DNA of 64,000 nt from Methanofollis sp. UBA420 (GCF_002498315.1 NZ_DAGX01000002.1:686067-750066); one strand, 5' to 3'; numbered from the stretch's first letter, positions 8,288 to 16,368 are shown. Notes: a model not told the origin generated them from the letters alone. A program made the numbers and translations.

Positions 8288-9607
8288 TCACCTTTCCCGC
8301 CGCCACCGGTCCAGGGCGGCGCAGAAGGCCCGGGCAAAGCGCTCCGTCATGTAGGCATGGCTGTAGCCGGCAAGGACGGCGTGCTCGGAGAGGCCGTCCC
8401 GCCCGTCGCCGATGCCTTTGCCGCGGCCAAGGCTGAGGGCGAAGCGGGCGTCGGCCGCCGGGTCGACGGAGGAGTAGTGGAACTCGTGCCCCCGGAAAGA
8501 GAGGCCGGCAGGGAGGAGGGGGGATGTGCCGGTGCTCTTTGCCTCCACGTAGCCGAGGGCCTGGAAGCGCGGGTTCATCCGGGCGTCGGCCGGGAGGACG
8601 CCGGCCATCGGGTAGTCGGCGTCGGAGGAGAGGCGTTCGCAGAGGTAGATGAGGCCGCCGCACTCGGCATAGACGGGCATCCCGTCTGCCGCCGCCGCAC
8701 CGACCGCACGGGTGCAGGGGGCGCGGGAGAGGGCCGCCGCGTGGAGTTCGGGGTAGCCGCCGCCGAGGTACAGGCCGTCGACGTCGGGGAGGGGGTCGGC
8801 GAGAGGGGAGAAGAAGACCAGGTCGGCACCGGCCTGCCGCAGGAGGTCGAGGTTGTCCTGGTAGTAGAAGCAGAAGGCGGCGTCACGCGCCACGCCGAGG
8901 CGGACGCGGGGGGAGTCGCCGGCGGCGGCCGGGGCCGGGACGGCCGCGGGGGCCGATGTGGCCGCGGCGATGAGGGCGTCGAGGTCGCAGTGTTCCTCGC
9001 AGACCGCACCGAAGGCGGCCATGCTCGCCTCTCCGGCCATCGCAAGGCCGAGGTGGCGGCTGGAGACGGCCTTCGCCTTCTCTGTCGGCACCCAGCCCAG
9101 GGCCGGGACAGAGAGTCCTTCCTCGATCATCTGCCTGTGGCGCGTGCTCCCGACCCTGTTGAAGATCACGCCGGCGAAACGCACCGCGGGGTCGAAGGAG
9201 GTGTAGCCGCGGACGAGGGCGTGGGCGCTCCTTGACATGCCGCCGACGTCGGCGACCAGGACGACGGGTGCGCCGAGGGCCTTCGCCACGTGCGCGGTGG
9301 AGCCGAGGTCGCCGCCCTCCAGGCCGTCGTAGAGTCCCATCACGCCCTCGATGACGGCGATGTCCGCGCCTGCCGATGCCGATGCGAAGGTCCGCACCAC
9401 GCCGTCCTCCCCCATCATGAAGGGGTCGAGGTTCCTGCAGGGGCGGCCGCAGATCGCGGTGTGGTGGGAGGGGTCGATGAAGTCCGGGCCGACCTTGAAG
9501 GGCTGGACGACGAGGCCCCGCGCCCGCAGCGCCGCCATGACGCCGCACGCGAGGGTGGTCTTGCCGCAGCCGGAGTGGGTGCCTGCGATGACGATTGCCG
9601 GGATCAT
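8288..9607 (-). CDS. Cobyrinate a,c-diamide synthase / Ni-sirohydrochlorin a,c-diamide synthase
   Basis: 439 aa from the ATG at 9607 (IPAIVIAGTHSGCGKTT). The N-terminal dethiobiotin-synthetase-like ATPase has Walker A GTHSGCGKT (about residues 8-16), KVGPDFIDPSHH and EGVMGLYDG. The C-terminal class I glutaminase-like domain has the nucleophile Cys in VYAECGGLIYL and a final GHEFHYS motif. The enzyme amidates the a and c side chains of a corrin or Ni-sirohydrochlorin with glutamine and ATP. Methanogens carry CbiA (cobamide) and CfbB (F430), which are close paralogues. The sequence alone does not decide which this is, so no symbol is given. It stands apart from the cbi cluster at 34-42 kb. Confidence 0.92.
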   Translation of the reverse strand: MIPAIVIAGTHSGCGKTTLACGVMAALRARGLVVQPFKVGPDFIDPSHHTAICGRPCRNLDPFMMGEDGVVRTFASASAGADIAVIEGVMGLYDGLEGGDLGSTAHVAKALGAPVVLVADVGGMSRSAHALVRGYTSFDPAVRFAGVIFNRVGSTRHRQMIEEGLSVPALGWVPTEKAKAVSSRHLGLAMAGEASMAAFGAVCEEHCDLDALIAAATSAPAAVPAPAAAGDSPRVRLGVARDAAFCFYYQDNLDLLRQAGADLVFFSPLADPLPDVDGLYLGGGYPELHAAALSRAPCTRAVGAAAADGMPVYAECGGLIYLCERLSSDADYPMAGVLPADARMNPRFQALGYVEAKSTGTSPLLPAGLSFRGHEFHYSSVDPAADARFALSLGRGKGIGDGRDGLSEHAVLAGYSHAYMTERFARAFCAALDRWRRER

Positions 9608-9680
9608 GCCGGTGGATCTTGGCGAGGAAGAAAAATGAAGGTATGGTTTTTTCGGCCTCATTCAGGAAAAATTATCTGGT

Positions 9681-9974
9681 TCATTTAATAAGGGTATCAG
9701 ATGCTTCTTTGAGCGAAATGACAGAAGAAATCCGCCCCTTATGATTTGTGAGCATTATACCGGAGAAGAATGCAGTTATCGTTTTGACATCATCTGATTC
9801 AAGAATGAAATAGAATGTGTGTTCGCTTGGGCAGGAATATGCTCCGTGAATCCTTATGTTCAGTTTCTTTGCCAGGTCATTCATTCCGTCGATCCAGCGC
9901 TTGGCTTCAGCATTGAATTCATTCCGTGCAAGACACAACTCGGGAGGATGGACAAGGGTGATCACAAACATCAT
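9681..9974 (-). CDS. Small ferredoxin-like-fold protein (DUF3303-like)
   Basis: 97 aa. It starts MMFVITLVHPPELC and has a beta-alpha-beta pattern: strand, charged helix (NAEAKRWIDGMNDLAKKL), strand pair (IRIHGAYSCPSEHTFYFILE), helix around an ITAFFSG stretch, and a final strand. This resembles small dimeric DUF3303/GYD-type proteins. No active-site residues can be named. An AT-rich TATA-like block near 10008-10032 lies upstream. The start could be the second ATG at 9971. It ends 74 bases from the divergently arranged diamide synthase start. Function unknown. Confidence 0.7.
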   Translation of the reverse strand: MMFVITLVHPPELCLARNEFNAEAKRWIDGMNDLAKKLNIRIHGAYSCPSEHTFYFILESDDVKTITAFFSGIMLTNHKGRISSVISLKEASDTLIK

Positions 9975-10157
9975 AACTTCTCACCACCCCCACCATGCAA
10001 ATTTTGGATAATAAATATATCGCATATATTTTATTCACAGATTTATTTCCCGCGTCGTTTGCACCGAGCAGGGGGGATGGCGAGGGAGGCACGGCGGATC
10101 CCTCTTACAATTCTCACGGAAAAAGAGTGAAAAAGATCAGAAATTGCCGTATTATGT

Positions 10158-10298
10158 ATGCCATACACATGTGGCGAAAAATCCGGCAAGGGCGGATATG
10201 TCTGCCTGTATGACAACGAGGTCGTCCGTCTCAACGACGACACCGACACCCTTCCCCCCTGCCGCGTCTGCAAAGGCGAGGTGTACAGGAAAGAGTGA
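10158..10298 (+). CDS. 46-aa zinc-ribbon-like protein with one Cys pair incomplete
   Basis: Short ORF MPYTCGEKSGKG...KGEVYRKE. It matches a widespread small family in which CGEKPGKG, a Cys-x2-Cys knuckle, a VxLDDDSDTLPPC stretch and a final Cys-x2-Cys follow one another. Here the second knuckle is intact (PPCRVC, Cys35 and Cys38). The first has only Cys16, with Tyr-Asp-Asn where the partner Cys would be; Cys5 remains. Metal binding may therefore be altered. No good ribosome-binding site is visible. Role unknown, possibly a redox or nucleic-acid accessory protein. Confidence 0.75.
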   Translation: MPYTCGEKSGKGGYVCLYDNEVVRLNDDTDTLPPCRVCKGEVYRKE

Positions 10299-10410
10299 GC
10301 CGTCGTTTTTCGGCATTTTTCCGAACGCTGTTTCGCGCCGGAGAGGAGGGCGGTGAAAGGGGGAATAGAACCCAGAATAACGAGACCGGGAGAGGGGGGT
10401 GATCCCTCTC

Positions 10411-10914
10411 TCAGTTCAGCGCCGGCACGCTGTCGGCCCAGGTCTCGACCGTGGCGAGGACGGCATCGTCCTCGTAGGACGAGACCCGCACCGAGGTGCG
10501 GGTGAAGGCGACGGAGTACACCTCGCCGTTCGCCGCGTGGCAGCGGAGGCGGCAGGCGTAGGTCTCGCTGTCCGGGTCCGCGACCGGGGAGCCGCCGATG
10601 GCGGTCTCCAGTGCAGTGTTCCCGAGGATCTCGGTCTTCGCCGCGTTGAAACCGGCGAGGGTCGGGGCGCGGGCCGCGGCGGTGCCGACGACGCGGCCGA
10701 GGGTGTTCTCGTACATGACCCGCGCCGTGTAGGCCTCGCTGGCCTTCTCGACCGGGTCGTGGGACTCGCCCGCCCCCTCCCAGGACGTGCAGCCCCAGGG
10801 GTTGTTCGTCAGGATGTCCTGGATGATGCCGTTGAAGGCGGCAGCATCGGCGATCGGGGCGGCAAGTTTCCGCACCGACGTCTTGTTCGTGGTGGACAGG
10901 GTAAAGTCTGCCAT
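10411..10914 (-). CDS. Hypothetical protein, possibly virus- or plasmid-derived
   Basis: 167 aa from the ATG at 10914, with AGGAG 9 bases upstream. It begins MADFTLSTTNKTSVRKLA. The mixed alpha/beta sequence has a Trp-containing NNPWGCTSWEGAGE segment, a long Ala-rich helix and a C-terminal beta-rich part with a Cys pair (YACRLRC). No signal peptide or membrane segment. It is not assigned to a family. Its neighbour on the other side of a 109-bp palindrome-containing gap is an XhlA-like small protein, a gene type found in proviruses, so a viral or decayed-provirus origin is possible. Confidence 0.65.
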   Translation of the reverse strand: MADFTLSTTNKTSVRKLAAPIADAAAFNGIIQDILTNNPWGCTSWEGAGESHDPVEKASEAYTARVMYENTLGRVVGTAAARAPTLAGFNAAKTEILGNTALETAIGGSPVADPDSETYACRLRCHAANGEVYSVAFTRTSVRVSSYEDDAVLATVETWADSVPALN

Positions 10915-10963
10915 GTTTCGTGTCTCCTGCCTGGAGGTCCCGGGTCCGTCGCAGGCACATCCC

Positions 10964-10984
10964 AATATTACTACAAGTAATATT
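10964..10984. promoter_or_regulatory. Perfect 21-bp palindrome, candidate operator
   Basis: AATATTACT (10964-10972), spacer ACA, and AGTAATATT (10976-10984) form a perfect inverted repeat. It lies between the divergent genes starting at 10914 and 11024 in otherwise GC-rich DNA. The position and symmetry fit a dimeric regulator binding site controlling both genes. Confidence 0.5.
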
Positions 10985-11023
10985 AATCTGCCTTAACCGC
11001 CATTCTGTGTTCGGGAGATGGCG

Positions 11024-11263
11024 ATGGCCGAGAACCTGCGGGAAAAGATCGTCGAGACGAACCGGGACGTGAAGTGGATCTGCCGGACTCTGCGGAGGAT
11101 GGAGGAGAGGGACGCGGAGATGGAGGGGAGGCTGCGGGACCTGGAGAACTGGAAGAGCGAGACGGTCGGCGAGGAGAAGAGGGAGAGGCAGATCGCCGCC
11201 GGGGCCGGGGGCGTCGTCGGCGGCATCGTCGCCGTCGTCGTGAAGGTGATGGGGTGGGGGTGA
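11024..11263 (+). CDS. XhlA-like small coiled-coil membrane protein
   Basis: 79 aa. Residues 1-52 are a highly charged coiled coil (heptads through REKIVETNRDVKWICRTLRRMEE). Residues 56-79 are a Gly/Val/Ala transmembrane helix ending VVKVMGWG. This soluble coiled-coil plus C-terminal helix layout is that of XhlA haemolysin-like proteins of phages and proviruses, where they associate with holin/lysis functions. The ATG at 11024 is preferred to 11018 because GGGAG at 11013-11017 then has proper spacing. Residual provirus gene or a resident archaeal homologue; the assignment rests on layout, not on a strong motif. Confidence 0.65.
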   Translation: MAENLREKIVETNRDVKWICRTLRRMEERDAEMEGRLRDLENWKSETVGEEKRERQIAAGAGGVVGGIVAVVVKVMGWG

Positions 11264-11425
11264 ATCTTTTGTGGAGGGTACGAATTCGAGATTCTCTGAT
11301 GGATTGTCTAAAAATAGAAGACATTAAAATAATTTAATTCGACAAAAACACGATCAAAACGACAATATTATGTATTCACTCGATAAGCACCTTTCATGTG
11401 TCCTTCTAAACCATCAAAGGTCATA

Positions 11426-12364
11426 ATGCCCAAAAACGTCGATGATCTTTTTAAACACGTTACTGAAAACAAAGAGAACACACGAAAAAAAGAGACCTGG
11501 GATACTTTTCTTGAGAGGTATTGGTCCATTCATAAAATCGATCCCGATGAGTTGTTTTGCAATATGCAGTTTCTCGGGAGCATACAATCAAGAAAGAATA
11601 TGTATTTTTGTTACGACTATGGGGATCTCTACCTCATATCAACCGGATTTAAAGAGATCACCCGGCTAAACATCGCCATGAAAGAAGAAGTCGAAGAAAT
11701 TGCCGACTTCATCTCACATACAAAGTCCCTTAAATCCTTTTCATTAAACCAGCTGATGGATGCGATGTCAGGTCACACCTTTTCATCAGAAAGGGTCTCA
11801 GAGGCATTGACATTGAACCGGACTGAAAAATTGAGGGATGATCCGCTCTATCTGTTGGTGCTAAATTCATGCTATGTCCTGACAGCCCTCAACAGTTTGT
11901 CCCTCGATAAAGTTGGAAGGGGCATTATCTTTTCCAGAAAGGTGCGAAAAGATCAGCACGCAGATGACACTGATATCTATGCAGGTATCAGATATGTCAG
12001 AAAAATCCGAGAGGACACATTGTTTTTCGAAAATAAAAGATTATACTTTACGATAAAGCTGAATCACTTCCGGGGAAGCCTCATTCCATACATAAAGGAG
12101 GAGATCGAGTATCTTCGAGACTTTGTAAAACGTTATCCTGTCGGTGAAAAGGTCGTCATAAATGATATCGTGGACGATCTTGATTATTCAAAACGCTTTC
12201 AAAAGATCTATACTCTGATCGAAGACCGGAATATCAGAAATAATCGTGATGATAGGGATTTTTTCGTAAGCAGGATAAAAAACAGTCTTGAAGTGGTCGA
12301 ATATCTCGATAAATCTATAAAAGTGACTAAAGAAGGCAGAAATAGAATATTTAAAAGAGTTTGA
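11426..12364 (+). CDS. Unknown AT-rich protein paired with a HerA-type ATPase
   Basis: 312 aa (or 322 from the ATG at 11396, which sits about 28 bases after a TATA-like AATATTATG at 11364-11372 and could be leaderless). AAAGGT before the ATG at 11426 supports the shorter form. Mostly alpha-helical, rich in Lys, Glu, Asp, Ile; no signal or membrane segment. The centre (VRKDQHADDTDIYAGIRYVRKIRE, and YFTIKLNHFRG) is charged and beta-like. The C-terminal helix region ends KVTKEGRNRIFKRV, winged-helix-like. No known domain was recognised. Codon use and AT content differ sharply from the flanking GC-rich genes, as in the next gene 46 bases downstream, so both were probably acquired together. Confidence 0.75.
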   Translation: MPKNVDDLFKHVTENKENTRKKETWDTFLERYWSIHKIDPDELFCNMQFLGSIQSRKNMYFCYDYGDLYLISTGFKEITRLNIAMKEEVEEIADFISHTKSLKSFSLNQLMDAMSGHTFSSERVSEALTLNRTEKLRDDPLYLLVLNSCYVLTALNSLSLDKVGRGIIFSRKVRKDQHADDTDIYAGIRYVRKIREDTLFFENKRLYFTIKLNHFRGSLIPYIKEEIEYLRDFVKRYPVGEKVVINDIVDDLDYSKRFQKIYTLIEDRNIRNNRDDRDFFVSRIKNSLEVVEYLDKSIKVTKEGRNRIFKRV

Positions 12365-12410
12365 CTGCTGACCGAAGAATACCCTACATCAACTACCTGG
12401 AGCAAGACCC

Positions 12411-13463
12411 GTGACTGCAAAAATCTGGCTTGGAAAATTGGACGAACTGAATACGTGGGATCAAAAAGTCTTCTGGACCCCTGAATCAGAACAAAATCCC
12501 CATATGGTGATATCAGGGGCATCTGGTTCGGGAAAAACAGAAACGCTGAAAGTGATCTGTGAGGAACTGAATCGTCAGAATGTTCCCCTGTTAATCTTTG
12601 ATTTTCACGATGATTATCTTGGCTTTGGATCGCATATTGTCAATGAAGATAAAATTCGGATTCATCCTCTCCAGATCCTTATTGGCGAAAAACCAAAAGA
12701 TGTCGTCTATAAGGTGTCGTCGATCATCAGGCATACGTTCCAAGAGATCACTATCATTCAGGAAGGGACATTGCGGGAAGCAATGAGGTTGTTCTACAAA
12801 GATTCAGGGATCGCTGATCTCAGTGAACCGATTACAGAGGACATTTCTCTGCTTCCCTTCTCTGACTTTAAGGATTATATTGACCTGGCATCCTCTGATC
12901 AACGTACCGTAAACAGCCTGAAAATAAAACTGGACATTCTCTTCGATTATGAACTATTTCAGGCTACGGGAGACACCATTAACTTCGAATCGCTTCTTAC
13001 TTTATCAACAGTTTTTCAATTAAAAAATGCCCCGAGCGATGACGTGAAACAAATTGTTGCGGATCTGATGATCAATAAATTAATTCAGTACTCATATCAC
13101 CTTGAGAAGTCCAAAAAATTACGGTTGTACTGTGTTTTAGATGAAGCTCACAGGATGGTTTATCCTGGATCTCCGCTTGATACGCTCTTTCGAGAGGCAA
13201 GGAAGTATGGTATCGGTGTTATATTAGCATCTCAGAGAGCGAGTGACTTTAATGAAGTCCTTCTCTCAAATGCAGGCACGATAATTACCCTGAAGCAGAA
13301 TCTGATAAAAGATGCAAGTTATATTGCAAAAAATAACTGGGCAGACAAACAGGTTCTGTTAAATGCCCGGCCAGGTTGTGGATTTATTAAAAGATCGAGT
13401 GATAAAAGGGCAAAGCAAATCCAGATTGTCCCACTGAGTGAGAGGTTAAAGGAAAATATCTGA
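12411..13463 (+). CDS. HerA/FtsK-superfamily DNA-translocase-type ATPase
   Basis: 350 aa with a GTG start. Walker A is GASGSGKTE (Gly36-Lys42-Thr43). A LLIFDFHDDY strand (about 60-69) is typical of HerA/DUF87 proteins. Walker B is CVLDEAHRM (Asp244, Glu245), an arginine-rich REARKYG follows, and a sensor-like ILASQRASD lies at about 271-279. The short length and lack of a long N-terminal HAS barrel make it a minimal HerA-like motor. HerA ATPases form hexamers that move double-stranded DNA and often pair with a nuclease or other effector in repair or defence. The partner here is the unknown protein upstream. AT-rich; likely transferred. Confidence 0.88.
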   Translation: MTAKIWLGKLDELNTWDQKVFWTPESEQNPHMVISGASGSGKTETLKVICEELNRQNVPLLIFDFHDDYLGFGSHIVNEDKIRIHPLQILIGEKPKDVVYKVSSIIRHTFQEITIIQEGTLREAMRLFYKDSGIADLSEPITEDISLLPFSDFKDYIDLASSDQRTVNSLKIKLDILFDYELFQATGDTINFESLLTLSTVFQLKNAPSDDVKQIVADLMINKLIQYSYHLEKSKKLRLYCVLDEAHRMVYPGSPLDTLFREARKYGIGVILASQRASDFNEVLLSNAGTIITLKQNLIKDASYIAKNNWADKQVLLNARPGCGFIKRSSDKRAKQIQIVPLSERLKENI

Positions 13464-13499
13464 GGGGACTTTTTCCGCAGGCAGAAGAGAGTGTGTGGG

Positions 13500-13514
13500 T
13501 GGGGATGATCCCCA
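13500..13514. promoter_or_regulatory. Inverted repeat upstream of orc1/cdc6
   Basis: TGGGGAT-G-ATCCCCA, perfect 7-bp arms about one central base, 40 bases before the TATA box of the initiator gene. Could be an operator or an origin-recognition element; no fuller origin repeat set is visible. Confidence 0.35.
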
Positions 13515-13554
13515 TCCCCCACTTTCAACTTTCGGCCCCCACACGCCTCACCCC

Positions 13555-13560
13555 TATATA
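13555..13560 (+). promoter_or_regulatory. TATA box of orc1/cdc6, leaderless promoter
   Basis: TATATA flanked by C-runs. Its centre is about 25 bases before the ATG at 13583, so the transcript should begin at or within a few bases of the start codon. Confidence 0.6.
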
Positions 13561-13582
13561 CCCCGGCCGCCACCCCTCACCC

Positions 13583-14791
13583 ATGACGCACCGCCCCCTC
13601 ATGGCCGACCAGACGCTCTTTCGCGACCCCGACCTCTTCGAGGCCGACCGCCTCCCCGAGGTCTTCAACCACCGCGACACACAACTCGAAGACCTCGCCT
13701 TCGCCCTGCGGCCCGCCCTCCGCGGCACCCGGCCGCTGAACACCGTGCTCCGCGGCACGCCCGGCACCGGCAAGACCACCGCGGTCAGACTCCTCTTCGC
13801 CGAGATCGAGGAGACGACCCGCCGGGTCGTGCCGGTGCTCGTCTCCTGCCAGGCCGAGAGGACGGCGCACGCCGTCTTCACCCGCCTCTTCACCTCCCTC
13901 TTCGGCCACCCGCCGCCCACCCACGGCGCCTCCAGCCAGCGGGTCCTCTCCGGGGTCGGCCACACCCTTGCCGGGCGGGGGGCGGTCCTCGTCGTCTGCC
14001 TGGACGACGCCAACTACCTCGCCCCGAAGGGAGTGCTGAACGACGTGCTCGCCCGCATCCTCCGCCTCCACGAAAGTTGCCCCGGAGCCCGGACCGGCGT
14101 GGTCATGACCGACTCGTCGCCCGACACCGACCTCTCCCGTGCCCTCGACCCGGCCACCCGCTCGGTGCTCCAGGCCTCGGAGATCCTCTTCCCCCCATAC
14201 ACCGCAGAGGAGGTGCGGGGCATCCTCGCCGACCGCCTGCGGGCCGGGGTGTACCCGGGCGTCGTGCCGCCGGCGGCCCTGGACCTCGTCGTCGGGCGGA
14301 CGGTGGCCTGCGGGGACTCGCGGGTCGGCCTCCGCCTGCTGAAGGAGGCGGTGCTCCACGCCGAGAGGGCGGGGAGGACGGCGGTCGAGGCCGCCGATGT
14401 GGAGGCGGCGTTCGCAGTCGCCAGGCACGCCCGCCTCGCCGCCGGCGTGGAGGCCCTCGCCCCCCTGGAGAGGACGGTGCTCTCCGTGCTCGCCGGCATG
14501 GCGGAGAGAGGGGAGGAGACGACCTCGGGCCGGGTGTACGAGGCCGTCTCCGCAATCGAGCCGATGAGTTACACGATGTTTTTTGAACGCCTGAAGAGGC
14601 TGGAGGCGTTGCACCTGGTGGCGACGCGGCAGAGGAAGAAAGGGCAGGGGAGGACGCGGGAGATCGTGGTGCGGGAGGGAGTGGGGGACGCGGTCGCCCC
14701 TGTTCCGGCAGCGTCGTCGGGGACGTCGGTGAAGTGTCCTGCAGGCGTCGCGGACGACGAAAAACGTCGCTATGAAACAGGACAGGAATAA
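13583..14791 (+). CDS. Divergent Orc1/Cdc6-type replication initiator
   Basis: 402 aa from the ATG at 13583 (a second ATG at 13601 is possible). An FRDPDLFEADRLPEVFNHRD lead-in precedes the AAA+ module: Walker A GTPGTGKTT, Walker B LVVCLDDAN (family norm is LDEID/LDE-D), sensor region VVMTDSSPD, and ALDPATRSVLQ with FPPYTAEEVRGIL, hallmark of archaeal Orc1. A winged-helix domain ends near residue 365 (YTMFFERLKRLEALHLV). It binds origins and helps load the MCM helicase. The last 35-40 residues read through a 110-bp duplicated sequence (see the repeat at 14681) and are probably not ancestral. It may be a secondary, fast-evolving Orc paralogue. Confidence 0.88.
   Translation: MTHRPLMADQTLFRDPDLFEADRLPEVFNHRDTQLEDLAFALRPALRGTRPLNTVLRGTPGTGKTTAVRLLFAEIEETTRRVVPVLVSCQAERTAHAVFTRLFTSLFGHPPPTHGASSQRVLSGVGHTLAGRGAVLVVCLDDANYLAPKGVLNDVLARILRLHESCPGARTGVVMTDSSPDTDLSRALDPATRSVLQASEILFPPYTAEEVRGILADRLRAGVYPGVVPPAALDLVVGRTVACGDSRVGLRLLKEAVLHAERAGRTAVEAADVEAAFAVARHARLAAGVEALAPLERTVLSVLAGMAERGEETTSGRVYEAVSAIEPMSYTMFFERLKRLEALHLVATRQRKKGQGRTREIVVREGVGDAVAPVPAASSGTSVKCPAGVADDEKRRYETGQE
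14681..14790. repeat. 110-bp direct repeat, copy 1 (decayed, overlaps orc1 3' end)
   Basis: Aligns without gaps to 16057-16166 at roughly 75-80% identity by eye. Copy 2 contains the start of a small gene (ATG at 16133). The matching position in copy 1 is ACG at 14757, and the frame soon diverges (KNVAMKQDRNKK instead of KNVDMKRDGDRL). The two copies flank the BMP lipoprotein gene. Confidence 0.8.
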
Positions 14792-14963
14792 AAAAAGTCA
14801 CCGGACGACCGGTCTCTCGGCCGGACTCCGGTACAGGGCGTCGGCGGCGTTCTCGCCCGGGGTCGGAATTGCACGCCGGGTCAAAGACCGGCGGCCACCT
14901 GACCTTCCTGTTCGTTCAGGGTCGAGACTCTCTCCCTGTCGGCCGGGATGGGGTGCTCCCGTA

Positions 14964-16013
14964 TCAGGGCGTCATTGACGCAGGCGTATCGTCGCCCGGC
15001 CGAACGGACTGGTTGAGGGAAAATCCGCTCTCCGGCACGGAGCGGCGGAGGTATGCCTCTTCCGCGTCCTGCGCCCGCACCTCCCACGCGCTGACGGTCT
15101 CGTTGTAGACGGCGAACCTCGGGTTGACGACGATGCCGGTCGCACCGTCTTCGAGCCCGGCGACCTGGTCGCCGCCGGTGAACGTACCGTTCAGGTGCTC
15201 CGCGATGCCGGTGGAGACGACGCGGTCGACCCGCTTTATTGCGGACGCGAGCACGACGTCCGGGCCGAGCGGCGACTGGTCGGTGTCGGTCCCGATAATA
15301 TACCGGCCGGTGGCATTCCCTGCCGCATCGAACACTCCCATGCTGGAATACCCGGCGCACGTGAAGATCACGTCGGTCCCGGTGCCGTACATCCTTTCGG
15401 CAATCCGGCCCGCCTCTCCGGGATCGGTGAACCCGTCGGTGGAGTGCTGCCGCACATAGGCATGGTCCACCACGACCGACGCGTTGACGGCACGGGCGCC
15501 GTCCGTGTATCCCCGGAGGAACGTATCGAGGAGGTCGGACTGCGTGCCGAGGATGATGCCGACCCGCCCGGTCCGCGTCGCCGAGGCCGCAAGGACGCCG
15601 GCCAGGTAACTGTCGCCGTAGGAGACGAACTCGTATGCCCTGACATTGTCGGACCCGATGCCCGCCTGGTCGACGGCGAGGAACCTGATGTCAGGGTGGT
15701 CCTGCGCGAGCTGGCGGGTGAGGTTGGCGTACTGGTAGCCGACCGTTATGACGAGGCCGGGTTTTTCCGTGCCGGCGAGAAGGCCGGGGAGGGTGTCGCA
15801 GTCGCGGGGCGTGAACTCCCGTGCGGTGAACGACAGGGTGTCGTGCGCCGCGAGCAGGCCCTGGTGTGCGGTGTCGGTGTACGAGAGGTCGCCAATATCC
15901 GACCCGTACAGGATGTACACGGAGGGGAGGGAGGACGACCCGGTGCACCCGGCGGCGGCGAGCAGGAGGGCGAGGACGATGGTGAGGGAGATGAGGGGGA
16001 AGGACGGTTTCAT
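14964..16013 (-). CDS. BMP/PnrA-family substrate-binding lipoprotein
   Basis: 349 aa. The signal sequence ends in a lipobox (LLLAAAGC, Cys23), so the protein should be lipid-anchored outside the membrane. The mature part has the periplasmic-binding type 1 fold of the BMP family: YGSDIGDLSYTDTAHQGL, VITVGYQYANLT, DQAGIGSDNV, SYLAGVLAASAT, GYTDGARAVN, TCAGYSSMGVFDAAG and a C-terminal VVLASAIKRVD. BMP proteins bind nucleosides for an ABC importer; no permease or ATPase gene is nearby, so it may be an orphan receptor or partner of a distant transporter. The 170-bp gap 14792-14963 holds no gene. Confidence 0.88.
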   Translation of the reverse strand: MKPSFPLISLTIVLALLLAAAGCTGSSSLPSVYILYGSDIGDLSYTDTAHQGLLAAHDTLSFTAREFTPRDCDTLPGLLAGTEKPGLVITVGYQYANLTRQLAQDHPDIRFLAVDQAGIGSDNVRAYEFVSYGDSYLAGVLAASATRTGRVGIILGTQSDLLDTFLRGYTDGARAVNASVVVDHAYVRQHSTDGFTDPGEAGRIAERMYGTGTDVIFTCAGYSSMGVFDAAGNATGRYIIGTDTDQSPLGPDVVLASAIKRVDRVVSTGIAEHLNGTFTGGDQVAGLEDGATGIVVNPRFAVYNETVSAWEVRAQDAEEAYLRRSVPESGFSLNQSVRPGDDTPASMTP

Positions 16014-16056
16014 GGGGAGAGGTGGTTCTGGATGGGTATTAAACGGGGGGGATGGC

Positions 16057-16166
16057 GTGGGGGAGGTGGTCGCTCCTGTTTCGGCAGCTTCATCGGGGAC
16101 GTTGCCGCATCGGTGTACAGGAGGTGCCGACGATGAAAAACGTCGATATGAAACGGGACGGGGATA
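16057..16166. repeat. 110-bp direct repeat, copy 2 (with intact small-gene start)
   Basis: Partner of 14681-14790. It holds the ribosome-binding site (GGAGGTG at 16119-16125) and first codons of the following 59-aa gene, and so appears to be the parental copy. Confidence 0.8.
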
Positions 16167-16312
16167 GGCTGGTGATCACGGTCGACCTCTCGAAGGATTT
16201 CGGGGAGTCGAAGTCAGGGAAGTCGATCACGATCGCGTCCACGGAGGGGAATGTCTCGGTGCCGGGGGACGAGGAGGTCAAGATCGGGCTGAATGTGTAC
16301 AGGAAAAAGTGA
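16133..16312 (+). CDS. Conserved 59-aa small protein
   Basis: MKNVDMKRDGDRLVITVDLS...GLNVYRKK. The pattern is beta-rich: a strand (RLVITVDLS), a Gly/Ser-rich loop around SKSGKSITIAST, and a final strand. Small proteins of this type occur in methanogens and bacteria without a known function. GGAGGTG 7 bases before the ATG gives a strong start. A decayed copy of its start region lies 1.4 kb upstream. Confidence 0.8.
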   Translation: MKNVDMKRDGDRLVITVDLSKDFGESKSGKSITIASTEGNVSVPGDEEVKIGLNVYRKK

Positions 16313-16368
16313 GATCGGGGTGTGGTGCTCAGGAGAGCAGAAGAGGGGAAAACGTGGCGGAGTAATGA

